Below are positions 10,297 to 18,701 of a DNA stretch of 64,000 nt, in pieces. Numbering within the stretch: position 1 is the stretch's first letter; each line of letters opens with the position of its first letter. Source of the DNA: Cribrihabitans marinus (GTDB lineage: Bacteria; Pseudomonadota; Alphaproteobacteria; Rhodobacterales; Rhodobacteraceae); the NCBI RefSeq assembly GCF_900109035.1, contig NZ_FNYD01000007.1, positions 62,001 through 126,000 on the forward strand, written 5' to 3'. The translations under genes and the position numbers were made by a program. Under the pieces are notes generated by a model. It had not been told where the DNA came from. It saw only the letters and a list, made by a program, of their open reading frames with translations, and did no database searches.

Positions 10297-11048
10297 CGCT
10301 GGAAATCCTGACTTCCGAAAGCCTCGGCCCGGTTCGCCACGGGTTCTTCACCCGGCGCGGCGGCGCGTCCTCGGGCGTGTTCCAGGGGCTCAATTGCGGG
10401 CACGGCTCCAGCGACCAATCCGCGGCGGTCAGCCTGAACCGCCAACGGGTCGCCGACGCGATGGAGGTCGCGCCCGAGGCGCTGGTCGGCGTGCACCAGG
10501 TCCATTCCCGGTCTGTGGTCACGGTGCACGGCCCGCTGTCGGACAAGCCGCAGGCCGACGCGCTGGTCACGGCGGTGCCGGGGCTGGCGCTGTCGGTGCT
10601 GACCGCCGATTGCCAGCCGGTGCTGCTGGCCGATGCGCGCGCCGGCGTGATCGGCGCCGCCCATGCCGGATGGCGCGGGGCGCTGGACGGGGTGCTGGAC
10701 GCCACGGTCGACGCGATGGAGGCGCTGGGCGCCGCCCGCGCCAACATCGCCGCCGCGATCGGCCCGTCGATTTCGCAGCGCGCCTATGAGGTGGGGCCGG
10801 AGTTCTTCGACGATTTCGTGCAGGAGGATCCCGACAACACCCGCTTCTTCGCCAATGGCGCCGACGACCGGATGCTATTCGACCTGCCCGGCTATGGGCT
10901 GCACCGGTTGCGTGCGGCCGGGGTCGGCCGGGCCGAGTGGATCCGGCATTGCACCTATTCCGATCCCGAGCGCTTCTATTCCTACCGGCGCAGCACCCAT
11001 GCCGGTGCGGCGGATTACGGGCGGCTGATCTCGGTCATCCGGCTCTAG
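10293..11048 (+). CDS. pgeF: PgeF/YfiH family peptidoglycan editing factor (laccase-domain purine nucleosidase)
   Basis: A 251-residue member of the YfiH/LACC1 family. The zinc ligands are visible: His in VHQVHSRSV, Cys in TADCQPVLLAD and His in AAHAGWRGALDG. E. coli YfiH corrects misincorporated L-serine in peptidoglycan precursors, and family members act on purine nucleosides; the older label polyphenol oxidase is misleading. It starts [24 protein letters not shown] with a four-base overlap to the methyltransferase gene and is the last gene of the lgt operon. Confidence 0.9.
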   Translation: MTLEILTSESLGPVRHGFFTRRGGASSGVFQGLNCGHGSSDQSAAVSLNRQRVADAMEVAPEALVGVHQVHSRSVVTVHGPLSDKPQADALVTAVPGLALSVLTADCQPVLLADARAGVIGAAHAGWRGALDGVLDATVDAMEALGAARANIAAAIGPSISQRAYEVGPEFFDDFVQEDPDNTRFFANGADDRMLFDLPGYGLHRLRAAGVGRAEWIRHCTYSDPERFYSYRRSTHAGAADYGRLISVIRL

Positions 11049-11759
11049 ACGCACTCCGGACCGGAGGCGCAGATGGCCGAATTGTGGCCGGCGCCGTCAT
11101 AAGTCTTAACGCGGTCGTTGCGGAGAATCCCGTTGCAAACAAGGGTCCGGGGACGCGCGTTGTCCGGGGCCGGCACCTGTCGCCGCCGCAGCGATGTCGG
11201 GTTTTGGTCTCGCATTTTCCTCAAACCAGCCCAAAGGCCGCCCCAAAACCCCGACATGATCGGGCGTAACGGAGATACAGCGCCCCATGTGCAAACCAGG
11301 GGGCCATCCGAAAGGCAGGAGACCGACCATGAAACCCCATCGCCGCTTCGTTGCCTCGATCCTGGCCACTGCGCGGGACGAATCCGTCGCGCTGCCCTGG
11401 ATCCGGCGCGGGCGGCGCTGACGGCACGCGCCACCGAATCCGAGACGCGAATCCATGACCCGGACCCGTGGCGTTTCCGGCCCAAAATGGGCCAGAGCAG
11501 CAGCCGCGCACCCGGTCAGAAGAGGTGCCGCGAACCAGACCACAACCTGTGGATGCGGCTTCTTGCCGGAGACGAAACAGTGGACGGCACACGCCGGAAT
11601 TGATGAGTGGAAAACACGAAAATTGAGGAAAATTTTGACAATCTGCTCAACCCACCGGCACACTCGGGACGGACTAGTTGGTAATGAAAAATTGTGCCTG
11701 TGTGACGTGTTGGTGGGGGCCCGCGTCGGCAGGCCAAGTTATAAAGAGGGCCTATTGAC
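11049..11759. other. 711-base spacer, mostly non-coding
   Basis: This stretch between pgeF and the Hint gene is less GC-rich at its right end (11590-11760) and holds only one short plausible coding piece (11329-11421, listed separately). A TTGACA occurs at 11635-11640, but I see no convincing -10 at the right distance. The last 160 bases are AT-rich and likely contain the Hint gene promoter. No tRNA-like cloverleaf was found. Confidence 0.4.
11329..11421 (+). pseudogene. short peptide gene, possibly frameshifted
   Basis: GGCAGGAGACCGACC precedes an ATG that opens a 30-codon frame beginning MKPHRRFVASILATARDE and containing ALPWIRRGRR before TGA. If the frame is shifted by one base near 11412, translation continues as AALTARATES, giving a basic small protein resembling short Arg-rich conserved peptides I recall from Rhodobacteraceae. 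The good ribosome binding site supports translation; the frameshift idea is inference. It might equally be a genuine 30-residue peptide. Confidence 0.35.
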
Positions 11760-12539
11760 ATGACGATCCCCCACTCGCTCGACCGAGCGGCGCGAAATGC
11801 TGTCGAAACCAGCCAGCTTCTCAACGATCCGGCCGCGCTGCGCGGGCCCAACCGGCCGCAACTGCGGCGCTACGAAGTGTCCTCCCTTCTCAATGGCAAC
11901 GTCGTCCAGACCCGGCATATTGCGCCGGCCATGCCGCTGTTCGAGGACGCCTTCTGCGCCTTCTGCCGGGGATCTCTGGTGGAAACCGATATCGGCCCCG
12001 TCGCGATCGAGGACCTGCAACCGGGCGATCATGTCATCGACGAGAACGGCACACCGCAGCAGGTCGTCTGGAAGGGGTCCACCGTGCTGGTTCCGGGCCG
12101 CGCCGATGCCCGGGGACGCACGCATAACCTGGTCCGGATCATGGCCGACGCTTTCGGCATGCAGCGGCCGCTCTCGGGTGTTCTGGCCGGCCCCTCTGCC
12201 CGGCTGATGGCGACGCCCTGCCACATGCGCAAGCTGTCGGACGGCCAGCAGCTGCTGACACCGGTGCGCGAATTCGTCGACGGGCTGAACGTGATCGAGA
12301 CCTCGCCGCCGACGCCGGTCGAGCTGTTCCATATCGGGCTGCGGCGGCATTCGGTGATCCGGGTCGACGGGCTTCAGTTCGAGACCTACCATCCCGGCGT
12401 CAACGCCCTGCGGGTGATGAGCCACGCGATGCGCTCGGTCTATCTCAACCTGTTCGCCCATGTCGAGAAGCTGACCGATTTCGGTCCGCAGGTCCTGCCC
12501 CGGGCTGGCGATGGCGAGATTGCGGCCGTCGGATTGTAG
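11760..12539 (+). CDS. Hint (hedgehog/intein) domain protein
   Basis: 259 residues. The Hint-type core begins at about residue 66 with CAFCRGSLVETDIGPVAIED, followed by LQPGDHVIDENGTPQQVVW, the usual block A region with a potential nucleophilic cysteine (FCRGS). The last part (GLRRHSVIRVDGLQFETYHP and later) replaces the usual intein block G. Rhodobacterales carry many such proteins, often attached to secreted RTX-type proteins; this one is a stand-alone short form and its partner is unknown. No signal peptide is evident. Autoprocessing has not been shown for this subtype. Confidence 0.8.
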   Translation: MTIPHSLDRAARNAVETSQLLNDPAALRGPNRPQLRRYEVSSLLNGNVVQTRHIAPAMPLFEDAFCAFCRGSLVETDIGPVAIEDLQPGDHVIDENGTPQQVVWKGSTVLVPGRADARGRTHNLVRIMADAFGMQRPLSGVLAGPSARLMATPCHMRKLSDGQQLLTPVREFVDGLNVIETSPPTPVELFHIGLRRHSVIRVDGLQFETYHPGVNALRVMSHAMRSVYLNLFAHVEKLTDFGPQVLPRAGDGEIAAVGL

Positions 12540-12550
12540 GGCGGCAAATC

Positions 12551-12715
12551 ATGAAGATCCTGATCTGGTGGGCCTTGAGCGTTCTCATGGCCCTGATGCT
12601 GCCTGAAACGAACACGCGTATCGAGACCGCGCAGGTCGCGGTCAGGGGGTCCGGCCCAGCCGCTCCTCGAGCACGTCGAAAGGGACCCCTGGCTCGTCTT
12701 TTGCGCCGCGGATGA
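12551..12715 (+). CDS. possible 54-residue membrane peptide overlapping the Lrp gene
   Basis: An ATG 11 bases after the Hint gene stop opens a 54-codon frame. Residues 1-17 (MKILIWWALSVLMALML) are strongly hydrophobic, like a signal anchor, and the tail is basic ([15 protein letters not shown]). It overlaps the 3' end of the convergent Lrp gene by 74 bases, and that part is probably an antisense read-through of real coding sequence. No strong ribosome binding site is present. Confidence 0.25.
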   Translation: MKILIWWALSVLMALMLPETNTRIETAQVAVRGSGPAAPRARRKGPLARLLRRG

Positions 12716-13142
12716 CCAGCGATGTCTTCACGCTGGCGACATTGGGTGTGGTCAGCAACTGCTCGGTCAGAAAGCCCTGGAAGCTGCTGAGATCCGGTGC
12801 CACGCATTTGAGGATGAAATCCACCTCGCCGTTGAGCATGTGGCACTCGCGCACCAGCGGCCAGCCGCGGCATTTCTCCTCGAAGGCCTTCAATTCGGTC
12901 TCGGCCTGGCTTTCCAACCCGACCATGGCAAAGACCTGCACCTCGAAGCCCAGTTCGCGGGAATTGACCTCGGCATGGTAGCCGCGGATCAGCCCGGCCT
13001 CCTCGAGCGTGCGCACCCGGCGCAGGCAGGGCGGCGCCGAGATCCCGACGCGCTTGGCCAGTTCGACATTGGTCATCCGCCCATCGGCCTGCAGTTCGGC
13101 CAGGATCTTGCGGTCAATCGCATCGAGTCGTGAGGCGACCAT
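12642..13142 (-). CDS. Lrp/AsnC family transcriptional regulator
   Basis: 166 residues. The N-terminal winged helix is [47 protein letters not shown] (about 6-52), the classic Lrp/AsnC DNA-binding domain. Residues 70-150 form the RAM ligand domain ([30 protein letters not shown]). Members sense amino acids or related metabolites. It is divergent from trxB with a 227-base spacer, so it could control itself or trxB, but no target is evident from sequence alone. Confidence 0.92.
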   Translation of the reverse strand: MVASRLDAIDRKILAELQADGRMTNVELAKRVGISAPPCLRRVRTLEEAGLIRGYHAEVNSRELGFEVQVFAMVGLESQAETELKAFEEKCRGWPLVRECHMLNGEVDFILKCVAPDLSSFQGFLTEQLLTTPNVASVKTSLVIRGAKDEPGVPFDVLEERLGRTP

Positions 13143-13369
13143 GGAAAGCTCCCATCTTTTTTCCGGTTGTTATACCAGCCGATAGGCCTGCGCAATTATC
13201 TTTCACGTCTCGGCAACATTATAAGTCAGATCGGCGGAATCGTGTGCGGCGGCGCCAAGCGTGTTGGCCGCGGCAACGGGCATCTTGGGGGTTTAAGCCG
13301 GGCGGCGCGACCGCTATATCCCTCTTCCCAAGGCGGCACGCCCGTCGATCAGCCACCTGCGGAGTTGAA

Positions 13370-14374
13370 ATGGCCGAGACACGTCACACCAAGGTTCTCA
13401 TCATCGGATCCGGGCCCGCGGGGTATACCGCCGGCGTCTATGCCGCGCGCGCCATGCTGGAGCCGATCCTGGTGCAGGGCATCGAACCCGGCGGCCAGCT
13501 GACCACCACCACAGAGGTCGAGAACTGGCCCGGCGACACCGAGGTGCAGGGCCCGGACCTGATGGTGCGGATGGAGGCCCATGCCAAGGCGATGGGCTGC
13601 GAGGTGGTGGGCGACATCATCTCCGACCTGGACCTGTCGCAGCGCCCGTTCACCGCCAAGGGCGACAGCGGCGCGACCTATACCGCGAATGCAGTGATCC
13701 TGGCCACCGGCGCGCGGGCCAAGTGGCTCGGCCTGCCCAGCGAGGACAAGTTCAAGGGCTTCGGCGTCTCGGCCTGCGCCACCTGCGACGGGTTCTTCTA
13801 TCGCGGGCAGGAGATCGTCGTGGTGGGCGGCGGTAACACCGCGGTGGAAGAGGCGCTGTTCCTGACCAATTTCGCCTCCAAAGTCACGCTGATCCACCGC
13901 CGCGACGAGCTGCGCGCCGAGAAGATCCTGCAGGACCGGCTGTTCAAGAACCCCAAGATCGAGACCCTGTGGTTCAACACGCTGGAGGAAGTCGTGGGCA
14001 CCGACAACCCGTTGGGGGTCGAGGGCGTGCGGGTGAAGAACGTGAAGACCGGCAAGATCACCGAGATCGCCTGCAAGGGCGTGTTCATCGCCATCGGCCA
14101 TGCCCCGGCGACCGAGCTGGTCAAGGACACGCTGGAAACCCATATGGGCGGCTATGTGAAGGTCGAGCCGGGCACCACGCGGACCAGCGTTCCGGGCGTG
14201 TTCGCCGCCGGCGACCTGACCGACCATGTCTATCGCCAGGCCGTGACCAGCGCCGGGATGGGCTGCATGGCCGCGCTGGATGCCGAAAAGTTCCTGGCCG
14301 AGCAGGACGACGGCGCCGAGCGCGATACTTCCCTGCCCCTGGGCTACGGCGCGCCGGTGAGCGAAGGCGCGTGA
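13370..14374 (+). CDS. trxB: thioredoxin-disulfide reductase
   Basis: 334 residues, the usual size. FAD-binding [18 protein letters not shown] is at the N-terminus, the redox-active [11 protein letters not shown] follows near residue 142, and the NADPH-binding [18 protein letters not shown] and [15 protein letters not shown] come next. It reduces thioredoxin with NADPH. The start at 13370 is preceded by GCGGAGTTGAA; an in-frame upstream extension is not protein-like. It is coupled by a four-base GTGA overlap to the RES-domain gene. Confidence 0.96.
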   Translation: MAETRHTKVLIIGSGPAGYTAGVYAARAMLEPILVQGIEPGGQLTTTTEVENWPGDTEVQGPDLMVRMEAHAKAMGCEVVGDIISDLDLSQRPFTAKGDSGATYTANAVILATGARAKWLGLPSEDKFKGFGVSACATCDGFFYRGQEIVVVGGGNTAVEEALFLTNFASKVTLIHRRDELRAEKILQDRLFKNPKIETLWFNTLEEVVGTDNPLGVEGVRVKNVKTGKITEIACKGVFIAIGHAPATELVKDTLETHMGGYVKVEPGTTRTSVPGVFAAGDLTDHVYRQAVTSAGMGCMAALDAEKFLAEQDDGAERDTSLPLGYGAPVSEGA

Positions 14375-14811
14375 TCGCCTTTGCCGGGACGGTCTGGCGC
14401 ATGACCTTCGCGGGTCGCGACGCCACCACCCCGGTGACATCGCCCGAGGGACGGTTCCATCATTCCGGGCAATGGGCCGTTTATGCTTCGCTCAGCCCCG
14501 AAGGCACGGCGGTGGCGATCCGGCGCTACCTGCGCCCGGACGACCTGCCGCGGTTGATCTGCCCGCTTGTGGTCAAGGCCGACCGCGTGGCCGATCTGCG
14601 CGGGCGGGACGATATGTCGGTGATCTGGCAGGACAACCGCGCCACCGGCGCGGCGTCCCCGACCTGGGCGCAGTCCGATGCCGCCCGCGCCGCGGGCGCA
14701 CAGGCGTTGCTCTACTCCTCGCGCTCGCGTCCCGACCTGTCGCACCTTGTGGCATTCGTGCCGGAGATCCTGACCGCCGATACCCAAAGGACCGCCCTGC
14801 CCTGGCCCTGA
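14371..14811 (+). CDS. RES domain protein (toxin-like fold)
   Basis: 146 residues from a GTG overlapping the trxB stop. The conserved Arg, Glu and Ser of the RES family are visible: [29 protein letters not shown] and [19 protein letters not shown]. Known RES toxins (MbcT-type) phosphorolyse NAD+ and are paired with an Xre antitoxin. No antitoxin gene is next to this one: upstream is trxB, downstream a cyclase 91 bases away. It may be a domesticated, non-toxic NAD-related enzyme; that is inference. An ATG at 14401 is an alternative start but would remove the first conserved arginine. Confidence 0.75.
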   Translation: MIAFAGTVWRMTFAGRDATTPVTSPEGRFHHSGQWAVYASLSPEGTAVAIRRYLRPDDLPRLICPLVVKADRVADLRGRDDMSVIWQDNRATGAASPTWAQSDAARAAGAQALLYSSRSRPDLSHLVAFVPEILTADTQRTALPWP

Positions 14812-14902
14812 CCCGCCAAGTGCAGGTCACACCGCACCCCGAAGCGCCTTGACCGCGCCGGGCCGCGCCCGCACTCTGAAGCGATCCGCGCAGGGAGGGG
14901 CC

Positions 14903-16597
14903 GTGGCGAACGTTCTTTGGCATGGCGACTGGATCGCCCGGACCCGGATCATCTCGGGGCTGATCCTGTTCACCCATGTGCTGTTTCACTTCCTCAACAT
15001 CGGCACGGGCCTGATCTCGCCCGAGGCGATGGACACCTTCCAGGAGGCGAGGCAGGTCATCACCCGCAGCCTGGTCGGAAGCATCCTGCTTTATGGCGCG
15101 TTGCTGACCCATGCCGGGCTGGCCTTGTGGCGGGTGGCCGAGCGGCGGACGCTGAGGCTGCCGCCGGGCGAGGCCCTGCAAGTCGCGCTGGGCCTGCTGA
15201 TCCCGCTGCTGCTGATCCCGCATCTGGTGCACACGCGCTATGCGCACGAGATCCACGAGGTCAATGACCGGATCAGCTATATCGTCATCCTGATCTGGGA
15301 CAGCATCTCGGTCTGGAACCAGAGCCTGCTTTTGCTGATCGTCTGGATCCACGGGTGCATCGGCCTGCATTTCTGGCTGCGTCTGACCCGCTGGTGGCGG
15401 CGCGCCGTGCCCTGGCTGATCGGCGTGGCGGTCCTGGTGCCGGGCTTCGCCCTCGCCGGGCTGATTTCCGAGGGGCGCCGCATGTGGGACCTGTTCGGCG
15501 ATCCCGAGATCCGGGCGGCCGCGCTGGACTATTTCAACTGGCCCACGCCGGACGCCTTCGCCGATCTGCAGCGGGTGACGCAGGCCGCGCTTGCGGTGTT
15601 CTGGGCGCTGCTGGCTATCGCGGTGCTGGGCTACCTGCTGCGCAAGCTGCTGGCGCGGCGGCGTTCGGTGCGGATCCGCTATGTGGACGGGCCCGAGGTG
15701 GTCTCGCAGAAGGGCATGACGCTTTTGGAGATGTCGCGCGCGAACGGGGTGCCGCATACCTCGCTCTGCGGCGGAAAGGGGCGCTGCACGACCTGCCGCG
15801 TCGTGGTCGAGGAGGGCGCCGACCTGCTGCACCCGCCGGACGAGGCCGAAGCCCGCAGCCTGGCGGCGGTCAAGGCGCCGCCCAACACGCGGCTGGCCTG
15901 CCAGATCCGGCCGACCGATCCGATGACCGTGTTCCGGGTGTTCCGCCCCGAGGGCCGCCGCCACCGCACCCATGCCAGTCAGGGGCAGGAGCGGCAACTG
16001 GCGATCCTGTTCCTGGACATGCGCGGGTTCACCGCCCGCACCACCGGGCAATTGCCCTATGACGTGGTGTTCCTGCTCAACCGGTTCTTCGACGCCATCG
16101 TGCCGGCGATCACCGGCGCGGGCGGGGCGGTCGACAAGTATCTTGGCGACGGGCTGCTGGCGGTGTTCGAGGCGCGCGACGCCGCCGCCTCGGCACGCGC
16201 GGCGCTGGCGGCGGCCGAGGCGGTGGGTCACGCGCTTGACCGGTTCAACCGGGTGTTGGGCGACGAGAACGACCAGCCGGTGCGAATCGGCATGAGCCTG
16301 CATCTGGGAAACCTTGTCCTGGGCGAGATCGGGGCGCGCGACCACGCGCCGCGCACGATCATCGGCGACACGGTCAACGCCGCCAGCCGGCTGGAGGGCG
16401 AGACCAAGGCCCTGGGCGTCGAACTGCTGGTCTCGAAGCCACTGCTGCGAGCCGCCGGGCATGAGCTGGATCCGTCCTGCTGGCGGATGTTCGATCTGCG
16501 CGGGGTGGCCGAGCCGCTGGCCGCGCTGGCGGTGGCCCGGGCCGCCGATCTGCCCGAACGCATCGCCGGGGCCACGCCGCAAAACGCCCCGGCGTGA
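14903..16597 (+). CDS. membrane [2Fe-2S] ferredoxin / class III adenylate cyclase fusion
   Basis: 564 residues from a GTG at 14903, chosen because AGGGAGGGG sits just before it. Residues about 10-240 hold five or six membrane helices with many histidines (THVLFHFLNIG, HLVHTRYAHEIHEVND, WIHGCIGLHFW), like succinate dehydrogenase cytochrome b anchors. Residues about 250-340 are a plant-type ferredoxin with Cys289, Cys295, Cys298 and Cys333. Residues about 350-525 are a class III nucleotide cyclase with metal-binding Asp372 and Asp416, DKYLGDGLLAVF and IIGDTVNAASRLE. This should make cAMP in response to a redox or electron-transfer signal (inference). It follows trxB/RES on the same strand. Confidence 0.88.
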   Translation: MANVLWHGDWIARTRIISGLILFTHVLFHFLNIGTGLISPEAMDTFQEARQVITRSLVGSILLYGALLTHAGLALWRVAERRTLRLPPGEALQVALGLLIPLLLIPHLVHTRYAHEIHEVNDRISYIVILIWDSISVWNQSLLLLIVWIHGCIGLHFWLRLTRWWRRAVPWLIGVAVLVPGFALAGLISEGRRMWDLFGDPEIRAAALDYFNWPTPDAFADLQRVTQAALAVFWALLAIAVLGYLLRKLLARRRSVRIRYVDGPEVVSQKGMTLLEMSRANGVPHTSLCGGKGRCTTCRVVVEEGADLLHPPDEAEARSLAAVKAPPNTRLACQIRPTDPMTVFRVFRPEGRRHRTHASQGQERQLAILFLDMRGFTARTTGQLPYDVVFLLNRFFDAIVPAITGAGGAVDKYLGDGLLAVFEARDAAASARAALAAAEAVGHALDRFNRVLGDENDQPVRIGMSLHLGNLVLGEIGARDHAPRTIIGDTVNAASRLEGETKALGVELLVSKPLLRAAGHELDPSCWRMFDLRGVAEPLAALAVARAADLPERIAGATPQNAPA

Positions 16598-16769
16598 CCG
16601 CTGTTCACCACCGTGCACGAATCCGCCGACAGCGTTTCGCCCTGCGGTATTTCCGCCAAAAGCAGTCCTTTTTTCGCCGCGTCACCTAGACTTTGACCGA
16701 GTCAGGGGTCTATGCCGCCGCTGGACACCCATCCGGGCGCGACGCCGCCTTGAACAGAAGAGAATTCGG

Positions 16770-18488
16770 ATGACAATGCTGAGCAACCTGGCTCCGATCC
16801 CGGAGCTGTATGTTTCCTACGAATCCGCGCAGAAGATGAAGGCCGAGGCCGGCGAGTTGACCAGCCTCGACCTGACCCCGCGCCAGATCTGCGACCTGGA
16901 ACTGCTGATGAACGGCGGGTTCAACCCGCTCAAGGGGTTCCTGTCCGAGGCCGACTACGACGGTGTCGTCGAACAGATGCGCCTGGCAGACGGCACGCTC
17001 TGGCCGATGCCGATCACGTTGGACGTGTCCGAGAAGTTCGCCGAGGGGCTGGAACTGGGACAGGACATCGCGCTGCGCGACCAGGAGGGCGTGATCCTGG
17101 CCACCATGACCGTGACCGACCGCTGGACGCCGGACAAGGCGCGCGAGGCCGAGAAGGTCTTTGGCGCCGACGACCAGGCACACCCGGCGGTGAACTACCT
17201 GCACAACGTCGCCGGCAAGGTCTATCTGGGCGGGCCGGTCACCGGCATCCAGCAGCCGGTGCATTACGATTTCCGCGCCCGCCGCGACACGCCCAACGAG
17301 CTGCGCGCCTTCTTCCGCAAGGTGGGCTGGCGCCGGGTGGTGGCGTTCCAGACCCGCAACCCGCTGCACCGCGCGCATCAGGAGCTGACCTTTCGCGCCG
17401 CGCGGGAGGCACAGGCCAACCTGCTGATCCATCCCGTCGTCGGCATGACCAAGCCTGGCGATGTCGATCACTTCACCCGGGTGCGCTGCTACGAGGCGGT
17501 TCTGGACAAGTATCCGGCCGCCACCACGTCCATGTCGCTGCTGAACCTGGCGATGCGCATGGCCGGCCCGCGCGAGGCGGTCTGGCACGGGCTGATCCGC
17601 CGCAACCACGGCTGCACCCATTTCATCGTCGGCCGCGACCATGCCGGCCCCGGCAAGAACAGCGCCGGCGAGGATTTCTACGGGCCTTACGAGGCGCAGG
17701 ATCTGTTCCGCAAGTACCAGGACGAGATCGGCATCGAGATGGTCGATTTCAAACACATGGTCTATGTCCAGGAGCGCGCGCAATACGAGCCCAATGACGA
17801 GATCGCTGACAAGGACAACGTCACCATCCTGAACATCAGCGGCACCGAGCTGCGCCGCCGCCTGCGCGAGGGGCTGGAGATCCCGGAGTGGTTCTCGTTC
17901 CCCGAAGTGGTCGAGCAGCTGCGCCATCGCTACCCGCCGCGGTCGCAACAGGGCTTCACCGTGTTCTTCACCGGCTTCTCGGGATCGGGCAAGTCCACCA
18001 TCGCAAACGCCCTGATGGTCAAGCTGATGGAGATGGGCGACCGGCCGGTGACGCTCCTGGATGGCGACATCGTGCGCAAGAACCTCAGTTCCGAGTTGGG
18101 CTTCTCGAAGGAGCACCGCGACCTCAACATCCGCCGGATCGGCTATGTCGCCAGCGAGATCACCAAGAATGGCGGCATCGCCATCTGCGCGCCGATCGCC
18201 CCCTATGCCACCACGCGGCGCGCGGTGCGCGAGGACATCGAGGCCTTCGGCGCCTTCGTCGAGGTGCATGTCGCCACCAGCATCGAGGAATGCGAACGCC
18301 GCGACCGCAAGGGGCTCTACAAGCTGGCGCGCGAAGGCAAGATCAAGGAGTTTACCGGCATCTCGGACCCATATGATGTGCCGGAAGACCCCGAACTCAG
18401 GGTCGAGACGCAGAATGTCGAGGTCGACAACTGCGCCCACCAGGTGCTGTTGAAGCTCGAGAACATGGGGCTGATCGCCGGCCGCTGA
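16770..18488 (+). CDS. sat/cysC: bifunctional sulfate adenylyltransferase / APS kinase
   Basis: 572 residues. Residues about 1-390 are the ATP sulfurylase with TRNPLHRAHQEL (His200, His203) and VGRDHAGPGKN; residues about 395-570 are the APS kinase with P-loop GFSGSGKST (402-410), LLDGDIVRKNLSSELGFS and FTGISDPYDVPEDPEL. Together they turn sulfate and ATP into PAPS for assimilation or sulfation. The order sulfurylase then kinase is the common bacterial fusion in alphaproteobacteria. The start at 16770 has an AGAAGAGA upstream; an ATG two codons later is equally possible. Confidence 0.95.
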   Translation: MTMLSNLAPIPELYVSYESAQKMKAEAGELTSLDLTPRQICDLELLMNGGFNPLKGFLSEADYDGVVEQMRLADGTLWPMPITLDVSEKFAEGLELGQDIALRDQEGVILATMTVTDRWTPDKAREAEKVFGADDQAHPAVNYLHNVAGKVYLGGPVTGIQQPVHYDFRARRDTPNELRAFFRKVGWRRVVAFQTRNPLHRAHQELTFRAAREAQANLLIHPVVGMTKPGDVDHFTRVRCYEAVLDKYPAATTSMSLLNLAMRMAGPREAVWHGLIRRNHGCTHFIVGRDHAGPGKNSAGEDFYGPYEAQDLFRKYQDEIGIEMVDFKHMVYVQERAQYEPNDEIADKDNVTILNISGTELRRRLREGLEIPEWFSFPEVVEQLRHRYPPRSQQGFTVFFTGFSGSGKSTIANALMVKLMEMGDRPVTLLDGDIVRKNLSSELGFSKEHRDLNIRRIGYVASEITKNGGIAICAPIAPYATTRRAVREDIEAFGAFVEVHVATSIEECERRDRKGLYKLAREGKIKEFTGISDPYDVPEDPELRVETQNVEVDNCAHQVLLKLENMGLIAGR

Positions 18489-18512
18489 GCCGCCGGGATC
18501 CCCGTGCCTGTG

Positions 18513-18540
18513 ACGGCCCGCCCCGGTGGCGGGCCGTTTC
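18513..18540 (+). terminator. intrinsic terminator after sat/cysC
   Basis: A perfect ten-base stem ACGGCCCGCC (18513-18522) pairs with GGCGGGCCGT (18528-18537), with a five-base loop, followed by a short TTTC. It lies 25 bases after the sat/cysC stop and insulates the phosphate operon. Confidence 0.8.
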
Positions 18541-18596
18541 GCGTTTCGCCGATCCGTCCCGCAGATTTACGCGCGGGCAAGCGCCGGTGACAGTGA

Positions 18597-18619
18597 TTGT
18601 CATGAAACCGTTACGAAAG
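18597..18619 (+). promoter_or_regulatory. putative Pho box upstream of pstS
   Basis: Two 11-base direct repeats, TTGTCATGAAA and CCGTTACGAAA, match the CTGTCAT-N4 tandem pattern bound by PhoB. The site is about 83 bases before the pstS start. A related half site (GTGACAG) lies just upstream at 18588. PhoB itself is encoded at the end of the operon, consistent with autoregulation. Confidence 0.6.
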
Positions 18620-18620
18620 T

Positions 18621-18648
18621 TTTGCATAGGGGTCATGCAAAGCCCCTA
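18621..18648 (+). other. overlapping inverted repeats in the pstS leader
   Basis: TTTGCAT (18621-18627) and ATGCAAA (18635-18641) form one perfect inverted repeat; TAGGGG (18627-18632) and CCCCTA (18643-18648) form another that overlaps it. Both cannot form at once. They fall where the pstS transcription start or leader should be. Confidence 0.4.
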
Positions 18649-18701
18649 GCAGGCAGCGAGGCCGGACTGCTACGGCCCTCGAACACGTTTCAGGAGTAGA
18701 T

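Noticed and set aside
10293-11048. Polyphenol oxidase/laccase label for PgeF
   Set aside because: The family has been shown to act in peptidoglycan editing and on purine nucleosides; laccase activity is not supported by the sequence.
11045-11150. Minus-strand peptide ending KTYDGAGHNSAICASGPECV
   Set aside because: Looks protein-like at a glance, but has no nearby start codon with a ribosome binding site and overlaps only the pgeF stop; I could not assign it.
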